Assembly: GCA_938014885.1 (NCBI GenBank)
Contig: CALLQI010000014.1
Span: forward strand, 75,662-139,661
Origin: an uncultured bacterium
Lineage (GTDB): Bacteria; Planctomycetota; UBA8742; UBA2392
Reading direction: 5' to 3'
Length of the DNA: 64,000 bases
The translations under genes and the position numbers were made by a program. The notes below the pieces were generated by a model that was not told the DNA's origin, made no database searches, and saw nothing but the letters and a program-made list of their open reading frames with translations. Shown here piece after piece: positions 22,433 to 30,785 of the stretch (position 1 is its first letter; every line of letters starts with the position of its first letter).

Positions 22433-23854
22433 ATGAATCAGCCACTTTCCATAGCCCGGTTGCCCGCGGTGCTGTACGCGCCCGATGGCACGCGCCGCGT
22501 TGACTACCGCGCGGTGCTGTCGCTGGCCTGGCCACTGTTCCTGAACACGAGCATCCAGGCCGCACTGAACCTGACCGACACCTGGTTTCTGGGGCAGGTT
22601 TCGTCTACGGCGCTGGCGGCCGTGGGCGCGATCTTCTTTCTGGTACTGGTGTTTGTGGTGCTGCTGGGAGGTGTGGGGCAGGCGGTGCAAACCACGGCCG
22701 CGCAGGCCTACGGGGCCGGCAGCAAGCCGCGCGCCGCGAGTTTCGCCTGGAACGGTCTATGGGCCAGTATTGTGACCGCACCGCTTTTCGTGCTGCTGGG
22801 GCTGGTTGGCAACCCGATCATGTCGCCCTTTGGGCTGGCACCGGAAGTTCAAGCATCCGCCGCCGAGTACTGGTTCCCGCGGCTGGCCATGGGCTGGCTG
22901 GGCACGGCGTTGTGGGCGCTTGCGGGCTTCTTCAACGGAGTCGGCCGCACGCGTTTGACGTTGATAGTGGCCGTCCTGGTCGGTGTCTCTAACGCGGCGC
23001 TGAACCAGTTGATGATCTTTGAGCTGAATCTCGGTGTGGCCGGCGCAGCTTGGGCGACGGGCATTGCGCAGTTGATCGGCGTGCTTGCTTACATTGCGAT
23101 CATGCTGACGCGCACCTTCCACGGCGAGTACCGCACTCGTCACACGCTGAGGCCGCGCCTGTCGCGCATCACCGCGCTGTTCTTGCTGGGCGTGCCGATG
23201 GGCATGGCAGCCACGGCGGACCTGACCGCGTTTGCATTCTTTCAGTTGATGCTGGCGCGACTTGGCACCGTGGAAGCGGCGGCCAGCCAGGTCGTGATGA
23301 TGCTGACCAGCGTGGCCTACATGCCGGCAATCGGGATCGCGCTGGCGGGTACGACGCTGGTGGGCCAGAGCATCGGGGCTGGCGACAAGGACTGGGCCAA
23401 GCGTACCGGCAGCGCCACGATCAAGCTGGCCGTGCTGCACATGGCCGGGTTGGGCGTGATGCTGGCCCTGCTGGGGCCCTGGCTGCTGCCGCTGTTCACC
23501 GCAGACGGCGACCCTCGTGCGGCCGAAATGCTGGCACTGGGCACGACGCTGCTGTGGATTGCGGCGGGCTACCAGTTGTTTGACGCGCTGAATCTTGGGG
23601 CGGCCTTTTGCCTGCGCGGGGCCGGCGAAGTGAAATTCCCGGCGGTGCTGCTGCTGTTGCTGGCTTGGGGCGTGTTCGTGCCAGCCGTGCACATGCTGAC
23701 GTTTGCTGAGGGTGAAGGGCTGGTGCACTTCCTGCCGCAGTTCGGCCTTGGGGCAAAGGGCGCGTGGTACGCGGCTCTGGGCTACATGACCGTGCTGGGC
23801 ACAGCACTAAGCCTGCGCTGGGCCAGCGGCGCATGGAAGAAGATCAACCTGTAG
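22433..23854 (+). CDS. MATE family efflux transporter
   Basis: 473 residues with about twelve hydrophobic segments. It begins VDYRAVLSLAWPLFLNTSIQAALNLTDTWFLGQVSSTALAAVGAIFF, the first MATE repeat; the second repeat starts near ITALFLLGVPMGMAATADLTAFAFFQLMLARLG, with AGTTLVGQSIGAGD as in the family. It should export organic cations or metabolites with Na+ or H+ influx across the inner membrane. The substrate is not visible. The ATG at 22433 has no strong ribosome binding site. Confidence 0.92.
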   Translation: MNQPLSIARLPAVLYAPDGTRRVDYRAVLSLAWPLFLNTSIQAALNLTDTWFLGQVSSTALAAVGAIFFLVLVFVVLLGGVGQAVQTTAAQAYGAGSKPRAASFAWNGLWASIVTAPLFVLLGLVGNPIMSPFGLAPEVQASAAEYWFPRLAMGWLGTALWALAGFFNGVGRTRLTLIVAVLVGVSNAALNQLMIFELNLGVAGAAWATGIAQLIGVLAYIAIMLTRTFHGEYRTRHTLRPRLSRITALFLLGVPMGMAATADLTAFAFFQLMLARLGTVEAAASQVVMMLTSVAYMPAIGIALAGTTLVGQSIGAGDKDWAKRTGSATIKLAVLHMAGLGVMLALLGPWLLPLFTADGDPRAAEMLALGTTLLWIAAGYQLFDALNLGAAFCLRGAGEVKFPAVLLLLLAWGVFVPAVHMLTFAEGEGLVHFLPQFGLGAKGAWYAALGYMTVLGTALSLRWASGAWKKINL

Positions 23855-24011
23855 GGACAGCCGTGGCAGTCTGTGGCGCGGCGTCGGCCCTGCAAGGGTG
23901 GCAGGTTGGCTGGGTGATTCTGCAAGATTGGCAAATTGGATCGCCTTGGGTGCGATTCAAGCGACGGCCGCAACCTTTTGATACTGGCTGACTTGCGGCG
24001 ATGCTCGGGAT

Positions 24012-24027
24012 TGGCACGGCAGGTGCT
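24012..24027 (+). promoter_or_regulatory. Sigma-54 (-24/-12) promoter of hsp20
   Basis: TGGCAC, five bases, then GTGCT: the GG and GC dinucleotides have the exact spacing of the sigma-54 consensus, with one deviation (G for T at position 12 of the 16-mer). An inverted repeat GCCGCAA (23967-23973) / TTGCGGC (23993-23999) just upstream could be an activator site. The start codon is 50 bases downstream. The gap 23855-24076 holds no gene. Confidence 0.6.
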
Positions 24028-24076
24028 TTCTCTTTCGATGACAGGATCACGAAGACCCTGAACAAGGAGAATCCCC

Positions 24077-24514
24077 ATGAGTGCCATTCGAGTACGCGAC
24101 CCGTTCCGCTTTGAGTTCCCGGACTTCCCGAGCCTGTTCCGGGCTTTCATGTCAGAAGGTGACGACAAGCTGGCCCCGTTTGTTGAAGAGGGCAGCCTCG
24201 CCGTCGACATCAGCGAGGGCAAGGAAGGTGAGTTGTACGTGCGCGCCAGCGTGCCGGGCTTCCGCAAGGAAGACGTGCAGGTCAATGTGCACCAGGGCGT
24301 GCTGGATATCCGCGCCGAACGCAAAGAAGAGACCGAGACGAAGGACCAAAAGTTCTACCGGCGGGAACGCCGCTGGGGCTCGTTCTCGCGCCGCATCGCA
24401 CTGCCGGGCAACCCCAGCGAAGAGGGCGTGACCGCTGAGCTCAAGGACGGCGTGCTGACCGTGAAGATCCCGCCCGCCAAGGGCAGCACCCCGCGCCGCG
24501 TCGAGATTCGCTAA
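24077..24514 (+). CDS. Small heat shock protein Hsp20
   Basis: 145-residue alpha-crystallin-type chaperone that holds unfolded proteins. The crystallin domain runs from LAVDISEGKEGELYVRASVPGFRKEDVQVNVHQGVLDIRAER to ELKDGVLTVKIPPAKGS, including the A-x-x-x-G-V-L motif variant KDGVLTV. The start has AAGGAGA seven bases before the ATG. Control by the sigma-54-type promoter at 24012 is inferred. It ends in a double hairpin terminator. Confidence 0.93.
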   Translation: MSAIRVRDPFRFEFPDFPSLFRAFMSEGDDKLAPFVEEGSLAVDISEGKEGELYVRASVPGFRKEDVQVNVHQGVLDIRAERKEETETKDQKFYRRERRWGSFSRRIALPGNPSEEGVTAELKDGVLTVKIPPAKGSTPRRVEIR

Positions 24515-24527
24515 CAGGCCGGAGGTC

Positions 24528-24613
24528 GCGCCGGGCGAGGAGAGTCGCCCGGCGCGCCGGCCCGTACAAAACGCGCATGGGTGGACATGCATGGGTATGC
24601 ATGTCCACCCATG
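24528..24613. terminator. Two tandem hairpins between convergent genes
   Basis: First, an 11-bp GC stem (24528-24538 with 24545-24555). Second, a perfect 17-bp stem (24576-24592 with 24597-24613) with a four-base loop GGGT, followed by TTT. They separate hsp20 from the minus-strand gene ending at 24628 and can end transcription from both sides. Confidence 0.75.
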
Positions 24614-24627
24614 TTTCTGGACGCTTC

Positions 24628-25044
24628 CTAGCGGCGTTTGCCTTTGCCCGCCTTTTCCATAATCTCCTTCAACGAGTTGGGGCTGTAGTCCTTCTCGTCA
24701 CTTTCCTTGAACTTCATCAGCGGCAGGCCCTGGTCGTAGTCAAGCACACGGCTGCCTACGTACAGCAGCTTGGCTTCGCCTTCGCCGCCCTGTTTGCGCA
24801 GCTCGTATACCGTCATGGTGTGGCGCTTGACGGTCGGCTCCAGCGGGTCTTCAGCGTAGCGCGTGACGATGATCAGCCCGCCCTGCGCATTCAGGAAAGA
24901 CGAGACTTCCCAGCCGTCGCGCCCGTCCACGCCCGCGGCCAGCGCGGTGTCGGCGCGCTGCACGAAGCGGTCGTAGGCATAGGTGCCGGCGGCCACGATG
25001 GCGGCAAGCGCAAACACCGCCTTGATCAGCGTGTCAAACTTCAT
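24628..25044 (-). CDS. Membrane-anchored protein, paralog of the upstream gene product
   Basis: 138 residues, family not recognised. A short cytoplasmic start and one membrane helix (LIKAVFALAAIVAAGTYAY) precede an external part. The external part, GVDGRDGWEVSSFLNAQGGLIIVTR...KRHTMTVYELRK...AKLLYVGSRVLDYDQG, aligns by eye with the neighbour at 25155-25559, so the two arose by duplication. The tail is Lys/Arg-rich (EKAGKGKRR). The ATG at 25044 follows GGAGA. Same strand as its paralog, 110 bases apart. Confidence 0.7.
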   Translation of the reverse strand: MKFDTLIKAVFALAAIVAAGTYAYDRFVQRADTALAAGVDGRDGWEVSSFLNAQGGLIIVTRYAEDPLEPTVKRHTMTVYELRKQGGEGEAKLLYVGSRVLDYDQGLPLMKFKESDEKDYSPNSLKEIMEKAGKGKRR

Positions 25045-25154
25045 CGGATTCTCCGAACGAGGTATTGGGGACACCGGAATTGTAGCCAAGGGGCTTGCGC
25101 AAGTGCACGCAGAATCGGGGGCGGACGGAAAGTTCCCGCCCGCCCCCGCGCGTG

Positions 25155-25559
25155 CTAGCGGCGTTTGCGCAGCTCTTCCGGACGTTCAATGCGCTTGAGG
25201 TCGAAGTTCATCGACTCGAAACCACGATCCCACTCGATCACGCGGGTACCGACCAGAAGGAGGTCGGCCTTGCCGTCCTCCTTGCGCTTGATCTCGTAGA
25301 ACGTGAGTGTGTGAACCTTCAGGTCGCGGTCGGATTCGCGGCTGCTTACGTACGGCGCGGCCGTCGAGATCACCAGATACTCGAAATCGCCCGACTTCAG
25401 CGTGGTCATGGCGTAGCCCTCGCGGCTGTCTACGCCCGCGCCCGTGGCCTGCACAGGCACCGGCCCGCCCACGAACACATGATGCGCAAAGCTGACCGAC
25501 GCCAGAACCGACGCAAACACAAACGGCACACCCAGCACAAGCAACATTACTTTGGACAT
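25155..25559 (-). CDS. Secreted or membrane-anchored protein, paralog of the downstream gene product
   Basis: 134 residues, family not recognised. The hydrophobic N-terminus (VMLLVLGVPFVFASVLASVSFA) is a signal or anchor. The body GVDSREGYAMTTLKSGDFEYLVISTAAP...VHTLTFYEIKRKEDGKADLLLVGTRVIEWDRGFESMNFD matches the neighbour at 24628-25044 motif by motif (GVDxRxG, TxxxYExxR/K, LLxVGxRVxxxDxG). It also ends in a basic tail (RPEELRKRR). GGGAG precedes the ATG. The pair is probably co-transcribed. Confidence 0.7.
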   Translation of the reverse strand: MSKVMLLVLGVPFVFASVLASVSFAHHVFVGGPVPVQATGAGVDSREGYAMTTLKSGDFEYLVISTAAPYVSSRESDRDLKVHTLTFYEIKRKEDGKADLLLVGTRVIEWDRGFESMNFDLKRIERPEELRKRR

Positions 25560-25811
25560 GGCATGACTCCCGATTCAGGGGGACAGGGGGCCCAGGGCAG
25601 TCCGCGACCGTTGACGCGAAAAGCGTCCGTTGGGGCGTGTGTGATGCACAACTACGTGCAGCACGCAACGCGGAGGTGGTCGTCAGAGCACTGGTCGATG
25701 GCGGCCGTCTACGCAGGCGGCCTTGTGGGAAGACCTGCACGGGGGAGGTTTCGGGGCCTCTGCCAATGTGTGGAGGTAGCGAGGACCGCCCTTACGCTGA
25801 TTCGCGAACTA

Positions 25812-25941
25812 CAGGTCAGGGGGATGGGTCAAGGTCAGGGGTGGGGTGCAGGGCTATCGGTCAGGGTCTCGCGGGCAGGCCGCGCGGCCGGGAGCACAAT
25901 CCCTGACCGCCATCCTGACCCAGACCATTTACCCTGACCTG
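25812..25941. repeat. Imperfect palindromic element with GGTCAGG words
   Basis: Outer arms of ten bases (25812-25821 and 25932-25941) are exact reverse complements. Inside each half the word GGTCAGG/CCTGACC recurs, so the element can fold in several registers. It occupies most of the end of the gene-free gap 25560-25945, just past the stop of the polyprenyl synthase gene. Nothing else was seen in that gap. Confidence 0.65.
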
Positions 25942-25945
25942 AAGT

Positions 25946-26968
25946 CTACAGCTCGCGCGAGAGCACGAAGTCCGCGATCTCTTCCAGCAGCGCGCGCATC
26001 TCGCCTTGCGGCAGCACCTGCAGACCCTGCTTGGCTGCCGATATGAACGCGTGGGCACGCCCGGCCGCGTACTTGAAGCTTTCCGTGCCGTGCAGCAGCT
26101 CAATCAAGCGGGCGCGGTTGCCTGATTCGGCGGCGTGCAGCGCGGCCTCACGGGCGCTGCCGGTGACTTTGGACAGGTGATGAATCAGCGGCAGCGTGGG
26201 CTTGCCTTTGTCGATGTCGCTGCCGAGAGTCTTGCCCACCAGCGTTTCTTCGCCCAGCAGGTCCAGCAGGTCGTCCATGATCTGGAATGCGCGGCCGAGG
26301 TTCATGCCGTAGTCGTAAAACGCGCGCGCCGTGCGCTCGTCCGCACCGGCATAATGCGCGCCCAGGCTGGCACTGGTTGCGTACAGCTCGGCGGTTTTGC
26401 CTTCGATGATGCGGAAGTAGTCGGGCTCAGTCAGTTCGAAGTTGTTGCGGTTGTGCACCTGCATGATTTCGCCAAAGCAGGTGCGCGCCATGGCGCGGCT
26501 GAACTCGCGGGCACCCACGGGCGTGCTGGCCGACAGGCTGACTTCAAATGCATGGCTGAAAATGTGATCGCCCAGCAGCACGCTGACTTCGTTGCCCGCC
26601 AACTTGTTGATGCTGGTGCGTTTGCGGCGCAGCAGCGCGTCGTCCAGGATGTCATCGTGAACCAGCGTGGCCGTGTGCAGCATTTCCGCCACCACGCCCA
26701 GAACCAGGTGGTCGTGGTTCAGGTTGCCACAAGCCTTGCCCGCCAGCAGCAGCAGCGCAGGCCGCAGCTTCTTGCCGCTGTAGTCTTCGATGTACTCCAG
26801 CAGGTTGGCGATGTAGGGGTCGTCGCTTGAAAGCTCGGCCCGGTACATGGATTCGACCTGGTCAAGCTCGGCGCGGATGGGCGCGTACAGCCGCCCCAGG
26901 ATCACCTTGGCCGCGAGGGCGGCGGTGTCGTGATCCGGTTGTAGTGCGCTTTGTTGGTCCGCTTCCAT
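25946..26968 (-). CDS. Polyprenyl (all-trans) diphosphate synthase
   Basis: About 340 residues. It condenses isopentenyl diphosphate onto allylic diphosphates for quinone side chains or lipid carriers. First Asp-rich motif: LVHDDILDDALLRR (DDxxD); second: FQIMDDLLDLLGEE (DDxxD); also GKKLRPALLLLAGKA, typical of trans-prenyltransferases of the IspB/HepT type. Chain length cannot be read with confidence. Start uncertain: ATG 26968 chosen; the frame is open to a TTG at 26998 next to the promoter. It follows mobA on the same strand. Confidence 0.88.
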   Translation of the reverse strand: MEADQQSALQPDHDTAALAAKVILGRLYAPIRAELDQVESMYRAELSSDDPYIANLLEYIEDYSGKKLRPALLLLAGKACGNLNHDHLVLGVVAEMLHTATLVHDDILDDALLRRKRTSINKLAGNEVSVLLGDHIFSHAFEVSLSASTPVGAREFSRAMARTCFGEIMQVHNRNNFELTEPDYFRIIEGKTAELYATSASLGAHYAGADERTARAFYDYGMNLGRAFQIMDDLLDLLGEETLVGKTLGSDIDKGKPTLPLIHHLSKVTGSAREAALHAAESGNRARLIELLHGTESFKYAAGRAHAFISAAKQGLQVLPQGEMRALLEEIADFVLSREL

Positions 26969-27003
26969 GCTTGGTTTCAAGTGAGTCACCCGGCCCAAGG
27001 GCC

Positions 27004-27032
27004 TTACAAGGGGCCTGATGCGGGACTGTCAA
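27004..27032 (-). promoter_or_regulatory. Promoter of the polyprenyl synthase gene
   Basis: On the minus strand TTGACA (27032-27027), a 17-base spacer and TTGTAA (27009-27004). The -35 box is a perfect consensus. The rest of the gap to mobA (27033-27149) shows only short GC-rich inverted words. Confidence 0.5.
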
Positions 27033-27149
27033 AGATACCAGCCCGCCATACAGGCAACAACGGGCCGCAGGCACGGCGCATTCCCGCAGGTCTGCGGCCG
27101 TCAGCGCGGTTGAACGGTGGGGGACGCGTTTGCGCGCCAGGAAACAGGC

Positions 27150-27737
27150 TTAGGCTTCGTTCAGGTCCTGCAGCGTATTCAGGTTGCGGAACATGCGCGC
27201 CACGTCGCCCAGTTTGGCCAGCTCAGGCGCGTGTAACACCGCGTGCCGCAGCGATTGCCACACCGGCACCACTTTGTACGTCCCGGTGTTTGCGGCGGAC
27301 GTGACGGCGCGCAAGGCCGGCCTCACGCGCAGGGCGCACACCAGCGGTTCAGGCGCTTCCAGTTCGCAGTAGGCAACGGCGGCGCGGGCCAACGACTTCA
27401 ACAACACTGCCAGCAGCGTGGTCGGGATGCCGGGCAGGTCGCAGGGCAGCAGCAGCGCACGCGGCGAACGCAACGCCAGCAATCCGGCGTGGATGCCGCC
27501 AAGTGGCCCCGCGTCCTTGAACTGGTCGGGTGCTGCGCGCACGCCCGGCGGCAACGGCAACTCGCGCGTGCCCGTCGCGACCACGATCTCGGTGGCCAGC
27601 GGGGCCACGGTGTCCAGCGCGTGCTGCAGCAGCGTGCTGCCGCGAAGCTGACGCAGCGGCTTTTCGCCGCCCATGCGTACTGCGCGGCCACCGGCAAGGA
27701 TGATGGCACCGACCTGGCTGTTCGTGCGGATTGACAT
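27150..27737 (-). CDS. mobA: Molybdenum cofactor guanylyltransferase MobA
   Basis: 195 residues. The nucleotidyltransferase signature is at the start: GAIILAGGRAVRMGGEKPLRQL (LAGGxxxRMGxxK). DAGPLGGIHAGL and LLLPCDLPGIP (the PCDxP metal site) follow. It attaches GMP to molybdopterin. MoaC of the same pathway is encoded at 44109-44603. A strong terminator separates it from the preceding ppiD-like gene, so it probably has its own promoter. Confidence 0.9.
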   Translation of the reverse strand: MSIRTNSQVGAIILAGGRAVRMGGEKPLRQLRGSTLLQHALDTVAPLATEIVVATGTRELPLPPGVRAAPDQFKDAGPLGGIHAGLLALRSPRALLLPCDLPGIPTTLLAVLLKSLARAAVAYCELEAPEPLVCALRVRPALRAVTSAANTGTYKVVPVWQSLRHAVLHAPELAKLGDVARMFRNLNTLQDLNEA

Positions 27738-27762
27738 TCAGCACCGTGGAACTGTCCAAAGC

Positions 27763-27788
27763 AAAACCCCGGCTTTGCGGGCCGGGGT
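27763..27788 (-). terminator. Terminator of the nadE / ppiD-like unit
   Basis: An 8-bp GC stem (27788-27781 with 27773-27766 on the minus strand), then TTTT. It lies nine bases past the stop of the ppiD-like gene. Confidence 0.7.
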
Positions 27789-27796
27789 CTTGGGGT

Positions 27797-30697
27797 TCAG
27801 CTTTTGGCTTCTTCGGAGTCCCCGGAATCCTCAGACTTGTCTTCCTTGGGCTCCTCGGGCTTGTACTGGATGATTTCGTGGCCTTCCAGGACGCGCGCGG
27901 GCTCAACGAGGCTGCGGACCACGTCGCTGTTGGCGAGATGGCGGTTGCGCCAGATTTCCGCGGGTGTGCGCCAGCCCTTTTCCTTCATAGCGTCCTTTTG
28001 CAGGCGCAGCGGCGTGCTGCGTCGGTCCGTGACGCGGGCCAGCAGGTACGACCACTGGTCGCGATCGGGGCGGCGTAGCGGGTCGGTGTTGCGCTTCTCA
28101 GGCACGATCTCAGTGATGCCTTCGGAAGGCTTGATGTTCTTGATGCGGCCGATGAAGGGCTGGTCTGGGGCAGCGGAACTAGGTGAGGCAGAGTAGTTCA
28201 GAACGTCGCTATCGCCTTCGCTGAAGATGTTGGCGATGTCGATGCGGTCATTGAACCAGCCGGTTTCGACGATTTCGAAAGATGCGCCGTACTTGGCCTT
28301 GGCAGCTTCGACCGTCTTGTCCCAGCCGTCCTTCAGCATCTGGCGGCGCAGGTCGCGCATGGCGTCCACGGCAAGTTCGCGGGCACGGCGCAGGGTGGCA
28401 ACGTCCAGCACGCGTTCGGCCGATCCCAGGCGTCCCTGCGGGTACTTGGCGGTCTTGGCACGCAGGCGCAGCACCAGATAGCCGCGGCCGGGGGCGGCCA
28501 TGATGCCGCTGGTGGCGCCGGCTTCGTTGCCCGGTTCTTCAAGGAAGCGCTGTGCGCCTTCGACCTGTTCGAGGTAGCGGTAGGTTTCGTCGCCGACAAT
28601 CTTCTCCCAGGTCCATTCGCCGCCGGGAGTCTGCATCGACAGGTTGAAGTCGCGCGCCAATGCGGCAAGGTTCATGTCACGGGTGTCAGCTGCGTCTTTA
28701 CGCAGGCTGTTCTGGCGCGCGTTGTAGTCGGCCTGGATCAGCTCAGAACGGCCGGTGTAATCTTCCACTTCGCGTTCGGGCACGATTGCGTCGCGGGCAT
28801 CGCGGGCAACCCGGCCAAGTTCAACGGGCAGCTCAGACAGCAGTTCACGCATCGCAAACTGGCGCAGGGCGACGTCGCCGGTCTTGAGTGAGCGCACCTT
28901 GGCCTCGTAGCCCATAAGCTGGGCGCGGAACGATTCTGCGAACTCGGACACCAGTGGCTTCTTGGTGTCGCGCAGCTTGATGCGTTCCTCAATGGCCTTG
29001 ATCTCGAGGCGGTACTGGTCAACGCGCGCGGTCACTTCTTCTGCGGTCATTTCTTTGCCGTCAGGCGTGAGCTTCTTTTCGCGGGCCTCGAACTCTTCCA
29101 TTTCAGCACGCTTGTCGTTCAGTGTGCGCTCGAGGTCCTGGGTGGTGATGCCGGCCGTGGTTTCGAGGGTGTCAACCTGATCGCGCTCGATGTTTGCAAG
29201 CTCGGCCACGAAGGCATCCACGAGGTTGGCGAGGTTGCGCTCAGCGGTGGCGGCATCCGATTGTTCGATAACTTCGATCTTGAGCCGGTCATGGAGCGAG
29301 CGGGTGCGGGCATGAAGCTGAGTGTCCAGGCTGTCGAAGCGGCGGCGCAGGTCTTCCACATAGTTGCGCATGCCGTCCCACACCTGCTGTTCGCGGCGGA
29401 TCACTTCGACCTGGGCGTTGAGTTTGCGTTCGCGTTCAAGCCGTGAGTCTTCGAGTTTGCGGAGGAAGCCGCTGATCGCGCCCTGCGATTCCTTGAGTGA
29501 TTCGCGGGCCTTGAGCGCGTCTTCAAGCGCGGTCTTGGATTCATCGAAGCTGCGGTGGCGCATGTAGTCGGCCCGACGCGCTTCGCGCCATTCCTTCCAC
29601 TTGGCGTCGTCCCAATCCTTCACTTCGTCAGGGTTGCGCAGCTCATACAGGTTTTCGGCGGCCTTGAGGCGTTCTTCGATCTTCTGTTTGTCTTCATCGC
29701 TGGCTGTGAACATTTCGTCGCGCACGGCCTGGTACATGATCTGGAGCATGTCGTCGTCGAACTTGACCAGATTGGCGCGCAGCATTTCTTCGGGGAATGC
29801 GCGGATCACGTCGAATTCGAATTTCGCCTCAGATTGCAGGAATGTTGCGCGGTGAGCGTCGTAGGCCTGCTCAAGCCGATCGTAGCCGATGCCCCTGCCC
29901 GCGATGCCAAAGTTGCCGGCCGCGCCGGCCGCGCGCCATGCGAAGTTCTCGCGCAGCACATCCTTGCGGGCCTGCTCAAGGAAATGGTCCACCTTCAGGC
30001 GCGCAACTTCGGCCTTCAGTTCATCCTGGTTGCCGCCGGAGATCAGTGAAATCTCGGCCAGCGTCGCGCGTTCCGCCGACACCAGTGAGGCCACATAGTC
30101 GCGCACCATCACGGCTTCCTGCACCGTGGGCACGATTTCGCCCAGCTTGGCGCCGTAGCTGTCTTCAAAGTTGCGCTGCAGGTCTTTCTGCTGGAACTTG
30201 TCGATTTCCTGCCGGTTCTGGTTCATCAGGTCGGTGATCAGCTTGCCGACGTAGGCGTTGCTTGGTTCCTGCACACCGGCGTCTTTGGCGCGCTTCACCA
30301 GCACCAGGTGGCACCACACGTTCTGGTCCTGGTACACCGGCCACACGTCCAGCAGGCTGGTGTCGGTGGGTTCCATGGCGTTGAAGGGCCAGTCGTGGCC
30401 GTCTTGAGGCCGCGCACTGAGGGTCGGGACTCGGGCGTAAATGTATTCCGGCGCGTCGTCAGCCCAGGGGCTCGAGTTGCGGTCGAGGGCGGCAATAATG
30501 CCAAGCCCGCGGCGCTTGCGCTGGAATTCAACCAGGCGGTATTCCTGGCCGTCCAGCTTGCCCTGGTCCGCGGGCGCGCCCCCCGTTTCCGAGAAGACGC
30601 TGATCATGGCGCCCGTGATTGTGAACATGCTGGCCAGCAGTACCACCAGGCCAATCATGAAGATTTTCTGTCCGCGCGTGAAGTTTTCGAGTGCCAC
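27797..30697 (-). CDS. Membrane-anchored PpiD/SurA-like coiled-coil protein
   Basis: 966 residues. One N-terminal membrane helix (IFMIGLVVLLASMFTITGAMISVF) places the rest in the periplasm, as in PpiD. Next come SurA-N-like helical segments, long coiled coils rich in Glu, Arg and Lys (about 330-660), and more alpha/beta material with GYLVLRLRAKTAKYPQGR, which resembles the parvulin-associated regions of PpiD. No complete parvulin active-site pattern was recognised, so prolyl isomerase activity is doubtful. The start is GTG at 30697 with GAGGA upstream. The C-terminus is very acidic. It follows nadE by 88 bases on the same strand. Confidence 0.5.
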   Translation of the reverse strand: MALENFTRGQKIFMIGLVVLLASMFTITGAMISVFSETGGAPADQGKLDGQEYRLVEFQRKRRGLGIIAALDRNSSPWADDAPEYIYARVPTLSARPQDGHDWPFNAMEPTDTSLLDVWPVYQDQNVWCHLVLVKRAKDAGVQEPSNAYVGKLITDLMNQNRQEIDKFQQKDLQRNFEDSYGAKLGEIVPTVQEAVMVRDYVASLVSAERATLAEISLISGGNQDELKAEVARLKVDHFLEQARKDVLRENFAWRAAGAAGNFGIAGRGIGYDRLEQAYDAHRATFLQSEAKFEFDVIRAFPEEMLRANLVKFDDDMLQIMYQAVRDEMFTASDEDKQKIEERLKAAENLYELRNPDEVKDWDDAKWKEWREARRADYMRHRSFDESKTALEDALKARESLKESQGAISGFLRKLEDSRLERERKLNAQVEVIRREQQVWDGMRNYVEDLRRRFDSLDTQLHARTRSLHDRLKIEVIEQSDAATAERNLANLVDAFVAELANIERDQVDTLETTAGITTQDLERTLNDKRAEMEEFEAREKKLTPDGKEMTAEEVTARVDQYRLEIKAIEERIKLRDTKKPLVSEFAESFRAQLMGYEAKVRSLKTGDVALRQFAMRELLSELPVELGRVARDARDAIVPEREVEDYTGRSELIQADYNARQNSLRKDAADTRDMNLAALARDFNLSMQTPGGEWTWEKIVGDETYRYLEQVEGAQRFLEEPGNEAGATSGIMAAPGRGYLVLRLRAKTAKYPQGRLGSAERVLDVATLRRARELAVDAMRDLRRQMLKDGWDKTVEAAKAKYGASFEIVETGWFNDRIDIANIFSEGDSDVLNYSASPSSAAPDQPFIGRIKNIKPSEGITEIVPEKRNTDPLRRPDRDQWSYLLARVTDRRSTPLRLQKDAMKEKGWRTPAEIWRNRHLANSDVVRSLVEPARVLEGHEIIQYKPEEPKEDKSEDSGDSEEAKS

Positions 30698-30785
30698 GTC
30701 CGGTCCTCAACCTTCCTGCCAAAGGAACGCGGAAGGGTAGCAGTGCCGCCACCCCCCGGCAATGAGGCGAAAGCCCAGAGCGAAC

